Positions 34,378 through 42,300 of a DNA stretch of 42,819 bases are shown here, piece by piece. Numbering within the stretch: the stretch's first letter is position 1; each line of letters begins with the position of its first letter. Position numbers and translations under genes: made by a program. This stretch comes from Bdellovibrionales bacterium (GTDB lineage Bacteria; Bdellovibrionota; Bdellovibrionia; Bdellovibrionales; UBA1609), in the NCBI GenBank assembly GCA_022450595.1, contig JAKUPT010000022.1, positions 1 through 42,819 of the forward strand, written 5' to 3'. The notes beneath the pieces are model-generated. The model searched no databases. It saw only the letters and a list, made by a program, of their open reading frames with translations, and had not been told where the DNA came from.

Positions 34378-35254
34378 AAACCTAACTGATAGAATTTTAG
34401 AACTAAAGCCCAAAGAAAATACTGAAGACCAACTCTTTATGGAAAATTACTACAAAGAGTTGATTCAACACTGTTTTTTATTTGCGCTAAGTCATACAAG
34501 CTTTTTTGACTACACAGCTTTTCATGGAGGAACTTGCCTTAGAATAGTTGATAAAATTAACAGGTTTTCAGAAGATTTAGATTTTATATCAACTCAACCA
34601 AATACTACTTCAGAAAAGTTTACTGATTTTTTAAACAAGGCAGTTGATTATCTTACGAACAGGGGGCTTCCTTTAGAAATTAAACACAACAATTTAAACA
34701 ATAATGTCTTAAAATTCTGGATTAAAGAGGATACTGTTGTAAAAAACTTCCTTTCAGAAAACCCAAAATATGCACTACAGAATGGAAAAATAAGAATTAA
34801 AATTGAGATTGATATTGAACCACCCTCTGGATCAACTTTTAAAGATTCCAAAATTAAATTTCCTGAGAATTTTAATATTAAGATTCAAGATTACAGCTCC
34901 TCATTTTCCGGAAAGCTTCATGCAATCCTTTGCAGAGAGTTTTTCTATAAAAGTGACTCCTATATAAAGGGGCGAGATTATTTTGATTTAGATTGGTATT
35001 TAACACATCAAATTCAACCTAATTATGAACTTCTAAAAAATGCTTTATTTAAAGCTGGCCCTTATAAAGGCAAAGATCTACAAGTAACAAAAGATTGGTT
35101 ACATGCAGAGCTAAAAAATAAGTTAAAAAAGTTAAATTGGGAGCTTGCAAAAGACGATATGAGAAACTTTCTTTTAAACACTCCCCTTGAACATATTGAA
35201 AGTATTTTATCTAGCGAACCTATGATAGATAAATTAGAAAAAAACTTTTCTTAA
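34370..35254 (+). CDS. AbiEii-type nucleotidyltransferase toxin
   Basis: A protein of about 294 residues with the AbiEii/MenT nucleotidyltransferase signature: HGGTCLR near residues 52-58 and RFSEDLDF (65-72) with Asp69 and Asp71 for metal binding. Family members modify tRNA or otherwise stop translation. The ATG at 34370 is preferred over the upstream GTG at 34358 because it gives the usual short overlap with the antitoxin gene. The central GKLHAILCREFFY and RDYFDLDWYL blocks fit the family. The pair is probably an intact toxin-antitoxin and phage-defence unit. Confidence 0.87.
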   Translation: MSKNLTDRILELKPKENTEDQLFMENYYKELIQHCFLFALSHTSFFDYTAFHGGTCLRIVDKINRFSEDLDFISTQPNTTSEKFTDFLNKAVDYLTNRGLPLEIKHNNLNNNVLKFWIKEDTVVKNFLSENPKYALQNGKIRIKIEIDIEPPSGSTFKDSKIKFPENFNIKIQDYSSSFSGKLHAILCREFFYKSDSYIKGRDYFDLDWYLTHQIQPNYELLKNALFKAGPYKGKDLQVTKDWLHAELKNKLKKLNWELAKDDMRNFLLNTPLEHIESILSSEPMIDKLEKNFS

Positions 35255-35285
35255 ACTATTGATTGCCAGGCACCATTTTGTCTCC

Positions 35286-35324
35286 GTATTGCGTTGCAAT
35301 ACTGTATAGTGACAGTCACCAAAC
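35286..35324. repeat. Dispersed 39-bp double-palindrome element, copy 2
   Basis: All 39 bases match the copy at 26416-26454. It abuts the stop codon of the minus-strand lipoprotein gene (35324-35326) and lies about 30 bp after the AbiEii gene, so it sits between two convergent gene ends. A bidirectional terminator-like or mobile REP-like role is possible; no T-run follows either hairpin. Confidence 0.9.
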
Positions 35325-35896
35325 TAATAACATTTCTTACAAGCTTTTGAGTTAAACTTCGAACATTTCATACAGCCCAGTTTTACGTAGGTATCACCCT
35401 CAAATTGGTACCGACCAAGCCCCCAAAACTCAATCTTGTCTTTTATGCTATAAATTCTAACTGTGCCCCATACTGCACTTCCCGGACTAAATGGAAAAAC
35501 AGCAAACTCAAGATGCCCATCATTATCTAAATCCGCTAAGTATTTTTGTTTTCTAATTCTAACAAAGGGAACTTCTGACCAAAAGGCATCTTGATCTTTT
35601 CGAAGCTTTAATTTTTCTACTACTTTTCCACTTCTATATCGTACTAGCTCTTGATAACCTGTTTTATAAATATCATCACTGTTTATATCTAGCTGCTTAA
35701 AATGAATTTTTAATTTTTCTTTGTTTGAAGTAACTAGAGTGTTTTTAGCACAAGGCAAGTCGCCCCTATTATATGAAATAGGCTCACTGACTTTAGTACA
35801 TTTAACAATAAAACTATAATCATTCTTTTTTGTTGTTGTGCAAGAGAGCAAAATAAATAATATAAACAGAAATGAACTATTTTTTAGACTTTTCAT
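35324..35896 (-). CDS. Lipoprotein overlapping the lytic transglycosylase gene
   Basis: A lipoprotein of about 190 residues: signal MKSLKNSSFLFILFILLSC with the lipobox cysteine at 19. The mature part contains LADLDNDGHLEFAVFPF, a short FG-GAP-like segment that often binds calcium, and a cysteine cluster at the C-terminus (CMKC, KACKKC). The start at 35896 is chosen for the lipoprotein signal; the frame extends to 35968 without one. It overlaps the end of the upstream transglycosylase gene by about 20 bp, so the pair is translationally coupled. A role as inhibitor or partner of that enzyme is a guess from gene order only. Confidence 0.7.
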   Translation of the reverse strand: MKSLKNSSFLFILFILLSCTTTKKNDYSFIVKCTKVSEPISYNRGDLPCAKNTLVTSNKEKLKIHFKQLDINSDDIYKTGYQELVRYRSGKVVEKLKLRKDQDAFWSEVPFVRIRKQKYLADLDNDGHLEFAVFPFSPGSAVWGTVRIYSIKDKIEFWGLGRYQFEGDTYVKLGCMKCSKFNSKACKKCY

Positions 35897-36539
35897 AAAG
35901 ATCAAAAACCTTTCTTGCATAATCTTCACCAGCTTGGTCCCAGGAGTGATAATATTTAACGCCAGCAAATAGTCGCTCTTGTTTATTCTTTTTATTTCTC
36001 CATGGTGAAGTTGTTATTTTGTATATTAACCACCTAGTTCCAGCAGCAATATTGACGTTAGCTATTTTTGCATCTTGTTGTGAAATATCAATTTTTACTT
36101 TTCTTACTTCATTCCCAAGCTTGCCGGAGAGAATTCGCATTGTTTTCTTAACAATTTGCATAAGACCCGTGGCTGAACTGTTTGGCAAAGATGTAATCAC
36201 TTTTTCTCTAAAGCTAGATTCAATCGCAATAATTGATTTTACAAGCAAGGGGTCTATATCTTCCCTAATCAGCCCTTTTTGTCTCCAATATTTTAACCAA
36301 AATTGAATCATTTCATCATACTGTCCACGATCTTGATTAAAGCCTTTCACTCTCTTTAAAGTCTTATATTTATAATTTTTCTTCATATTATTATAAAGAT
36401 ACTCTAGATTAGATTTATATAAGTGATCCTTTTTAGAATTTGCGTTTACTCGGCAATGTGCCTCTACTTTATACTTTTGCCCATTAGAACTTGTTCTCGT
36501 ATGCGATTTAACATAATGATATCCAGGACGGCATTTCAT
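35877..36539 (-). CDS. Lytic transglycosylase (SLT domain)
   Basis: A 220-residue protein. Residues 90-215 form a Slt/lysozyme-like domain: catalytic Glu107 in IAIESSF, SATGLMQI (122-129), NIAAGTRWL, and GVKYYHSW, all in family order. It would cleave peptidoglycan glycan strands, forming 1,6-anhydro ends. The N-terminal 35 residues (MKCRPGYHYVKSHTR) form a small cysteine-containing region without a classical signal peptide, so the route of export is unclear; delivery by a dedicated secretion system or presence in a phage-like or predatory process are possibilities. AGGAGA lies seven bases before the ATG. The lipoprotein gene overlaps its end. Confidence 0.82.
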   Translation of the reverse strand: MKCRPGYHYVKSHTRTSSNGQKYKVEAHCRVNANSKKDHLYKSNLEYLYNNMKKNYKYKTLKRVKGFNQDRGQYDEMIQFWLKYWRQKGLIREDIDPLLVKSIIAIESSFREKVITSLPNSSATGLMQIVKKTMRILSGKLGNEVRKVKIDISQQDAKIANVNIAAGTRWLIYKITTSPWRNKKNKQERLFAGVKYYHSWDQAGEDYARKVFDLYEKSKK

Positions 36540-36723
36540 ATAAACATCTCCTGTTTCATGATTAACATCAAGTATTTTTACTGTCAGCTTTTTTAAAATT
36601 TATTAGTTTTTTTTACTCGTGAAAAATTATAAATATCTTTTTTTCGTGAATTTCATAAAGTTCTTAACATTGTAGAATATGTGCATTGAAGCTTATATTC
36701 TAATTAATCTTCAGCGCCTTTAG

Positions 36724-36771
36724 TGTTGCATTGCAATACTGTATAGTACTGTATAGTGACAGTCACCAAAC
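36724..36771. repeat. Dispersed double-palindrome element, copy 3, with internal duplication
   Basis: Same element as at 26416 and 35286, but the loop is ATT, one arm base is changed to a wobble-pairing one, and ACTGTATAGT is duplicated in tandem. It ends GACAGTCACCAAAC as the others do. The stop codon of the minus-strand AAA ATPase gene (36763-36765) lies inside it, so the element supplies that gene's end. Confidence 0.85.
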
Positions 36772-37920
36772 ATTCCAAACATTTTCTAGCCACTTTTTCC
36801 AATGCAGGCATTTGACGTTATTTATTGTTTTTTCAGTTATATCGTTAGACAGACAAATCATTTCTGAGTTGGGGATGTCTTTTGCGATTTTAGAAAATGA
36901 GCGGACATGATCTTCGGTAACACTTTCGGTGCTTTTAATTTCAATGGCTAGAGTTTTTTGTCCAGGACGATCTACAATTAGATCTATTTCAACTTGGTCT
37001 TTGGTTTTTAAATATGAAAAACTCCAGTCTAAATTTTTATACTCACTGTATCTTTTAATTTCATGAATTAAAAAATGTTCAAATAAAACACCATAAGATA
37101 TCGAGTTTTTTTCAATATCTAAATTTAAATGATTCATAACAGCTCGTCTTACACCAAGGTCAAACAAGTAAAATTTGGGGCTTTGTGTTTGTCTTTTTCT
37201 GATGGAGTTATGGTAGCTTGGTAAGCGATAGCCTATGAGTGTGTCTTCTAAGATTTCAAAATAGTTTTTTACTGTTACAGGATCTGAGTTAATGTCTCTT
37301 GCAATTTTACTGTAATTTATAATTGTGCCAGAAATTGACCCCAATAAATCTAAAAACTTTCTAAAGGGCTGAAGGTTTCTGACAAGTTGTTCAGCTTGAA
37401 TTTCTTGCTTTAAATAAGTCTGAACATAAGTTCGTAAGTACTGTTTACGGGCCTCATCACTATTAAGGTTATACACCTCTGGCAAACCTCCCCAACGAAG
37501 GTAAATATCTAAATTAAAGTCCTCTTTAAGTTCAGTTGATGTTAAGGGGTAAAGAATGTTTTGAAATGCACGACCTGCAAGCAAGTTCGCTGAGCCTCTT
37601 TTAAGTTTTCGTGCACTTGATCCTGTTAACGCAAATTTAAAGCGCTTTTTTTCAATCTCTTGATGAACATAGTTTAAAAGACCTGGGACTTTTTGAACCT
37701 CATCAATAACAACCCATTCAATGTTTTGGTTCTCTCGAACTGAGTCTAACATTTGGATAAATACACTTGGATTTGCAATCAGCTTTGACTCTAGCTCAAA
37801 GTCCAACAGATCGATCCAAAAGGTGTTTTTTGCCGGAAAAAGTTCTTTTAATAGAGTGGATTTGCCGGTTCCGCGCGCTCCAAACAAGAAAAAACTATTA
37901 GATTTCAGTGGGTTACACAA
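36763..37920 (-). CDS. AAA ATPase with DUF4143 domain, 5' end possibly damaged
   Basis: A protein of about 385 residues: Walker A FGARGTGKST near 13-22, Walker B VVIDEVQKVP, sensor FALTGSSARKLK, and a C-terminal DUF4143 region ending in the PD-D/ExK nuclease-like EIDLIVDR and AIEIKST. Such proteins are common, poorly characterised and often linked to defence or plasmid-like islands. The frame opens with a TTG (37920). Three codons upstream of an in-frame TGA (37921-37923) lies ATG TAC AAT (37932-37924), giving MYN-stop-LCNPLKS; relatives usually start MxxR-like then directly the Walker region. A CGA-to-TGA change is therefore plausible. The stop codon lies within the dispersed element. Confidence 0.8.
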   Translation of the reverse strand: MCNPLKSNSFFLFGARGTGKSTLLKELFPAKNTFWIDLLDFELESKLIANPSVFIQMLDSVRENQNIEWVVIDEVQKVPGLLNYVHQEIEKKRFKFALTGSSARKLKRGSANLLAGRAFQNILYPLTSTELKEDFNLDIYLRWGGLPEVYNLNSDEARKQYLRTYVQTYLKQEIQAEQLVRNLQPFRKFLDLLGSISGTIINYSKIARDINSDPVTVKNYFEILEDTLIGYRLPSYHNSIRKRQTQSPKFYLFDLGVRRAVMNHLNLDIEKNSISYGVLFEHFLIHEIKRYSEYKNLDWSFSYLKTKDQVEIDLIVDRPGQKTLAIEIKSTESVTEDHVRSFSKIAKDIPNSEMICLSNDITEKTINNVKCLHWKKWLENVWNVW

Positions 37921-38111
37921 TCAATTGTACATGATTTAAAATTGTACGACAAATTTAAGTTTTTATAAATAGATTTTACTTGGTGTCTGGCCGGATTCAA
38001 TATTCCATAGCAACTCTTAGCGAAACGAAAAAAGGCCCATATGCTTGCACTAATGAAATAATAGCCTGACTAACTTTTTTTAGCTTCACTTAACACTCGA
38101 TGTCCCAAAAG

Positions 38112-38145
38112 TATGTCCGTACCTTCTATATGTCCGTACCTTCTA
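38112..38145. repeat. 17-bp perfect tandem duplication
   Basis: The 17-mer TATGTCCGTACCTTCTA occurs at 38112-38128 and again directly at 38129-38145. It lies in the non-coding stretch between the ATPase start and the terminator of the beta-barrel gene. It has no evident function. Confidence 0.9.
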
Positions 38146-38178
38146 TTTATTAGATTTTTTCCGCTTTTATATTTAAAT

Positions 38179-38214
38179 AAAAGTGCATAAGTTTGAATGT
38201 ACTTATGCACTTTT
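38179..38214 (-). terminator. Strong Rho-independent terminator of the beta-barrel gene
   Basis: Arms of 14 bp at 38179-38192 and 38201-38214 form a perfect stem (AAAGTGCATAAGT and its complement) with an 8-base loop. On the minus strand a TTTTATTT tract follows. It lies ten bases after the stop codon of the outer-membrane protein gene. Confidence 0.9.
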
Positions 38215-38223
38215 TAAAATTAT

Positions 38224-38814
38224 TTAGAATGTCCCCACAAGAGCTAATTCAAGACCACTGATTCTTGCATTCATTGTAAGGTCTCCTGAAGAAAGCCCTG
38301 GGAAAGTTAATTCGTTGTTTCTGATAATATAACGTCCACGCAGTGAAAAGTTATTTGTAAACCTGTACTCACCACCTAATTGAATACCTAGGCTTGGAGA
38401 AATTTCAGCTGAGTCAGACTCACCACTTTCTTCAATTTTAGAGATATTAAGACCGGCAAACAGATTCGCCTTAGTGCTAAGCGCATAAACGCCATCGGCA
38501 TAAAGAGAGTACACATTGAGTGTTTCACCGTCTTCGCTCACTTGGTCGATTTGAAGTGTACCCATATAACCCAATGAACGTATAGGGGCATTGATATAAC
38601 CAATGCTTAATCCCATAACATCATTAAGTGACGAACTTTCTGTTTCAATGGGAATGCTGGACTCTGTGATCTCTACATCTAAAAACGATTTACTCAAGGC
38701 TACTTGAATACCATCAGATTTAGGCATCATGGTGTTCATATCTTCTTTCAGCTCCGTCGCTGCATTTAAAGATAAGCCGGCAGAAAAAATTAGCGTTAAA
38801 AGTACTCTTTGCAT
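38224..38814 (-). CDS. Small outer-membrane beta-barrel protein
   Basis: A 196-residue protein with a Sec signal peptide (MQRVLLTLIFSAGLSLNA). The mature part alternates hydrophobic and polar residues in about eight strands, with turns rich in Ser, Glu, Asp and Gly, and ends in ALVGTF, a terminal phenylalanine as needed for BAM-dependent insertion. An LSLRGRYIIRNNELTF-like strand and GIQLGGEYRF are typical of OmpA/OmpW or porin-like small barrels. AAAGGA lies before the ATG. It forms a single-gene unit ended by a strong terminator. The particular function is unknown. Confidence 0.78.
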   Translation of the reverse strand: MQRVLLTLIFSAGLSLNAATELKEDMNTMMPKSDGIQVALSKSFLDVEITESSIPIETESSSLNDVMGLSIGYINAPIRSLGYMGTLQIDQVSEDGETLNVYSLYADGVYALSTKANLFAGLNISKIEESGESDSAEISPSLGIQLGGEYRFTNNFSLRGRYIIRNNELTFPGLSSGDLTMNARISGLELALVGTF

Positions 38815-39161
38815 ATATATACATCCTTTGTGAATTGTTAGGGTTTAACTATATATGAGCAATCTTTATGCCTAAGCTAACTTATTGAAAATACATGTAA
38901 ATATGTGGCTGACTTGTTTTTTAGCAAACAAAATTTGTCACATTTTTTAGGCTTAATCATTAAAAACTGTTGAGAACTCAAATTATACTGTTAATCGTTT
39001 AATAGCTATAAATATCCATTAATTTTAAGCCCCAATTTTGACTGCCTCAGGGAAACATGTGAACATTATAAATGTTTAGAATTAATGTTCATTCTTAATT
39101 GTTAATGCCATTACAAAAATGACGACTTAAATATTATTGATAGTTTTACCTAGGAGGCTTC
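38815..39161. other. Intergenic region between the barrel gene and the scramblase-like gene
   Basis: No gene is seen. It must contain two divergent promoters. AACATT at 39062-39067 and AATGTT at 39071-39076 form a small palindrome, and GAACATT at 39061 pairs with AATGTTC at 39084-39090, a possible regulator site upstream of the plus-strand gene. Confidence 0.6.
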
Positions 39162-39782
39162 TTGACGGTTCTTGAAACACTCAAACAAAATCCACAACTG
39201 CATGTTGAGCAAGTGTTTGAGCACTGGGAGCTTTTAAGTTATGAAACTCGCAACAAGTTTAAAGTGAACGACTCCAGTGGCAACTTGCTTTATTACGTGG
39301 CGGAACAAAACAAAGGCGCTTGGCAGTTTATTTTAAGGCAGTTTTTAGGTCACTGGCGGCCTTTTGAAGTTCACTTTTTTAGTCCTGAAAGAGAGCTTTT
39401 ATGGATTGCAAAGCATCCATTTCGGTTTTTCTTTCGCCACTTTGAGGTTCAAAGCACAGAAGGCGTAAAGCTTGGTCACTTGCAGCAGCGTTTTTCTTTG
39501 TTAAGAAAATCTTTTGATGTGTGTAATAAAGTGGGAGCTAAAATATTTACGGTGAGAAGTCCCATTTATAAGCCTTGGACTTTTGTGCTTAAAAAAGGTC
39601 CCTTAGATGTAGCTACTATTAAAAAAAAGTGGTCCGGACTTTTAAATGAGGCCTTTTCAGATAAAGATAACTTTACCATTGATTTTCACTACACTCTTGA
39701 AGAAGAAAATGACTATCAATTAATTATATCCTCTGCATTTTTTATTGATCTTTTGTACTTTGAAAAAAAGGCGAATGATTAA
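39162..39782 (+). CDS. Scramblase/LURP-one-related family protein
   Basis: A 206-residue protein resembling the phospholipid scramblase/LURP1 beta-barrel fold: NKFKVNDSSGNLLYYVAEQN, then HFFSPERELLWIAKHPFRFFFRHFEVQ, LGHLQQRFSLLRKSFDV and IYKPWTFVLKKG, in the usual strand order of the family. The bacterial function is not established. The start is a TTG at 39162, supported by a perfect AGGAGG at 39152-39157 that is very close (4-base gap); no other in-frame start fits. G+C content is higher and codon use more GTG/GGC-rich than in the neighbouring islands, suggesting it belongs to the genome backbone. Confidence 0.7.
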   Translation: MTVLETLKQNPQLHVEQVFEHWELLSYETRNKFKVNDSSGNLLYYVAEQNKGAWQFILRQFLGHWRPFEVHFFSPERELLWIAKHPFRFFFRHFEVQSTEGVKLGHLQQRFSLLRKSFDVCNKVGAKIFTVRSPIYKPWTFVLKKGPLDVATIKKKWSGLLNEAFSDKDNFTIDFHYTLEEENDYQLIISSAFFIDLLYFEKKAND

Positions 39783-39786
39783 TTTT

Positions 39787-42300
39787 TTAATTGATATCAG
39801 GCACCCACATTTCAATGTTTTCAATTCCGCCATTGGGAACAAATGTACACTGAGTAAGATTAGCAGAGGTGTAGGCTTCAGCCCAATTTGGCGTGTAAAC
39901 ACATGACTCATTGGCTTCACAAAGTCCATCGTTATCACCAATATTATCATCAGATATTTCATAGGCATGTTTTAAATATCTATTAAAACAGTACTCAGAG
40001 GCTTCACAAATACTGTCGTTATTTCCCGTGCCATCCGTATCATCTTCCACCCCATTAATTATACTTGGATCAGTAAAAAAGTTTGCCTCCCTCATTTGAC
40101 TGTCTACATATTCAGAGCCAGCCACCGCAGCAGGACAATTTCCAGACATAAAAACTTCATTCTTATTTAAAAAATCATAACTTGAGTTGAAGAGTGCATT
40201 TGAGTTCAAATAAATTAAATTCATATCCCAGATCTCACAATTAGCTCCTGTATCACAATGGGTATTGCTTGAATCAATCACCAAAGATGCACCCTGGTTG
40301 ATCCAAAAACGTTTATTATTCTCAAAGTTAAACCAATCCGTAATACTGGAAAAATCTATAGGAATCATACTTCCATGAGTGTTTACGGAATCAGAAGATA
40401 CTGTACCTATAAAACTATTTGTTAAATCGATATTACCATAAAAGGTGGCTGTTGAATTTGAGTCTGAAAAATCTGTGGAGCCATCAGATCCAGATGAAGT
40501 ACACGTACTATCAATAATACCATGAGATAGATTTGGAGAGGTTACAACTTCACACTGCTCTCCACCGTTTCCAGCAATAATAAGATTGCCATGAAATCTA
40601 TTATTTATTGAATCTAAACTTGATGCGCCGATAATAAAACCAAAGTTATTGTTTAAGCTTGATAAACAATTTGTACAGTTGATTTTATCTGTGTCCGAAA
40701 ATAAGAAACCACCTGTCCCAGCTAGACTGGCATTCCTAAAACTTGTCAGATTTACAATTTCCACTTCAATAGAATTCTCAATACTTACTCCAGATTCCCG
40801 ATTAAAAGCTGAAACAATGTTTATTAGTTTTAACCTGTTGTTTCCACTTACTTTTACTCCGTTTTCTCTAGAGCCAATAGAATAAACATTCACAAATCTA
40901 TTACCTGATGTATTAGCAGTAACATTAACTCCACTTCTATAACTATTGTATATCTTTAAATTATAAAATAAATTTTCACCACCAACAGTTAAGTTCACAC
41001 CCATTTCGCTGTCAGCAACCACACTATTTATAACTTTGTTATAATGTGAAGCCGTGCCAACAAATCGATACGCTTGTCCTGCATTTAAAAATTTAAGGTT
41101 TAAAAATTTATTATAATCAGTATTATTTAATTCCATTCCTGAAACAGCTAAATCTTTTAAAAAAGTATCTTTCACAATGTTATAATTTGGTCCAGATATA
41201 AATAGCCCATAGTTGCAACCACTGATTGTAGAGTGAGTGACTAACATCTTTCTCTCGACTCCTCCCGGTATAAACACACAGTCATCATTAGCACCAGATA
41301 AAGTGGAGTGTCTTACATATTGCAGCTTTCCCCCCAAACGAATACCGTCAGCAGTGCCATCAGATTGCAGGTTCACCTCCACCCAAGTGAACTGACTGGT
41401 GCCACCAAGTTCAATCGAGTTAGTGGTTGTGGCGGTGCCTGAGATTTCTGCCCCCGATAAAGTAACCAAAACTGAGTTCACACCGTCTATGTTTACAGTG
41501 TTTAAAAAATCAATATTTTCATCGACAAAGTAAACAGTGTTATTACTGCTTCCTGTGAAAGCCGTGGATCCTATGATTTCCACAAAGTCATTACTCCACC
41601 AACTGCTCAGGTTGCTCTCATTAATTTGTTTGTCTTTATGTTTTAAAACCACTTTGTTTGGTTTAAATGCGCCGGCTGTGATCATGTCTTTAAATAGCGT
41701 GTCCTCTTTAAGTTTTGAGGTAAAAACCGCCTTCTCACTGACAACATTACAGGACCAGTCAAAGAAGCCTAAGCTGTCGGTAAGCTCTAAATCAGTGCAA
41801 CTGTCAAAATTGGAAGTTTCTACCTTTTTTACTTCACTAGCATGAAAGCATTCATCCATATAACTTACAGAATCATCACAAAGCTGTGTGCTGTCGGAAT
41901 TTTTAAGCCACATATTCCATAAATTTGTGGTGTTTGTATGCTTATCTTCAACAGTAAGATTGCCCGTAACAAAACTTAAGGTTTTACTCTGCCCATTGGA
42001 TCTACAAACTCTAAAGCTGTATCTTTGACCTCCAGTTAATGAGGGAATTAACACCTCACCCGGGCCTGAGGCCGTAATTACACTATTACTACAGTCATCT
42101 GGCGGAGTTGCACCCAGTTGGTAAGAGATTTTATAAGAATCTAGAGTGCTGTCTGTGATATTAATATAATTCTGATTGCCGCTTTGAGTTTTATAGAAAA
42201 CATCAAAGTCAGAGCTATTAGACGGGAGCTCGTCGGTTAAAAAACTATTTGTGCATGCATTTAACAACAAAACGCACATCAATAAAAATGCAATTTTCAT
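39787..42300 (-). CDS. Large right-handed beta-helix surface lipoprotein
   Basis: A lipoprotein of about 837 residues: FLLMCVLLLNAC is the signal and lipobox (Cys16, with ATG at 42300; a TTG at 42303 is less likely). Residues roughly 60-115 form a fibronectin-like or Ig-like segment, followed by a parallel beta-helix (about 250-620) made of short repeats such as NCVFIPGGVER, TISGCNYGLFISG and SGVNVTANTSGNRF, as in pectate-lyase-like folds. The C-terminal region has two cysteine-rich acidic motifs, NNDSICEASEYC and GDNDGLCEANESC, resembling a lineage-specific ending I associate with Bdellovibrionota. A catalytic residue set for sugar cleavage is not evident, so binding or adhesion is as likely as enzymatic activity. 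Confidence 0.78.
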   Translation of the reverse strand: MKIAFLLMCVLLLNACTNSFLTDELPSNSSDFDVFYKTQSGNQNYINITDSTLDSYKISYQLGATPPDDCSNSVITASGPGEVLIPSLTGGQRYSFRVCRSNGQSKTLSFVTGNLTVEDKHTNTTNLWNMWLKNSDSTQLCDDSVSYMDECFHASEVKKVETSNFDSCTDLELTDSLGFFDWSCNVVSEKAVFTSKLKEDTLFKDMITAGAFKPNKVVLKHKDKQINESNLSSWWSNDFVEIIGSTAFTGSSNNTVYFVDENIDFLNTVNIDGVNSVLVTLSGAEISGTATTTNSIELGGTSQFTWVEVNLQSDGTADGIRLGGKLQYVRHSTLSGANDDCVFIPGGVERKMLVTHSTISGCNYGLFISGPNYNIVKDTFLKDLAVSGMELNNTDYNKFLNLKFLNAGQAYRFVGTASHYNKVINSVVADSEMGVNLTVGGENLFYNLKIYNSYRSGVNVTANTSGNRFVNVYSIGSRENGVKVSGNNRLKLINIVSAFNRESGVSIENSIEVEIVNLTSFRNASLAGTGGFLFSDTDKINCTNCLSSLNNNFGFIIGASSLDSINNRFHGNLIIAGNGGEQCEVVTSPNLSHGIIDSTCTSSGSDGSTDFSDSNSTATFYGNIDLTNSFIGTVSSDSVNTHGSMIPIDFSSITDWFNFENNKRFWINQGASLVIDSSNTHCDTGANCEIWDMNLIYLNSNALFNSSYDFLNKNEVFMSGNCPAAVAGSEYVDSQMREANFFTDPSIINGVEDDTDGTGNNDSICEASEYCFNRYLKHAYEISDDNIGDNDGLCEANESCVYTPNWAEAYTSANLTQCTFVPNGGIENIEMWVPDIN

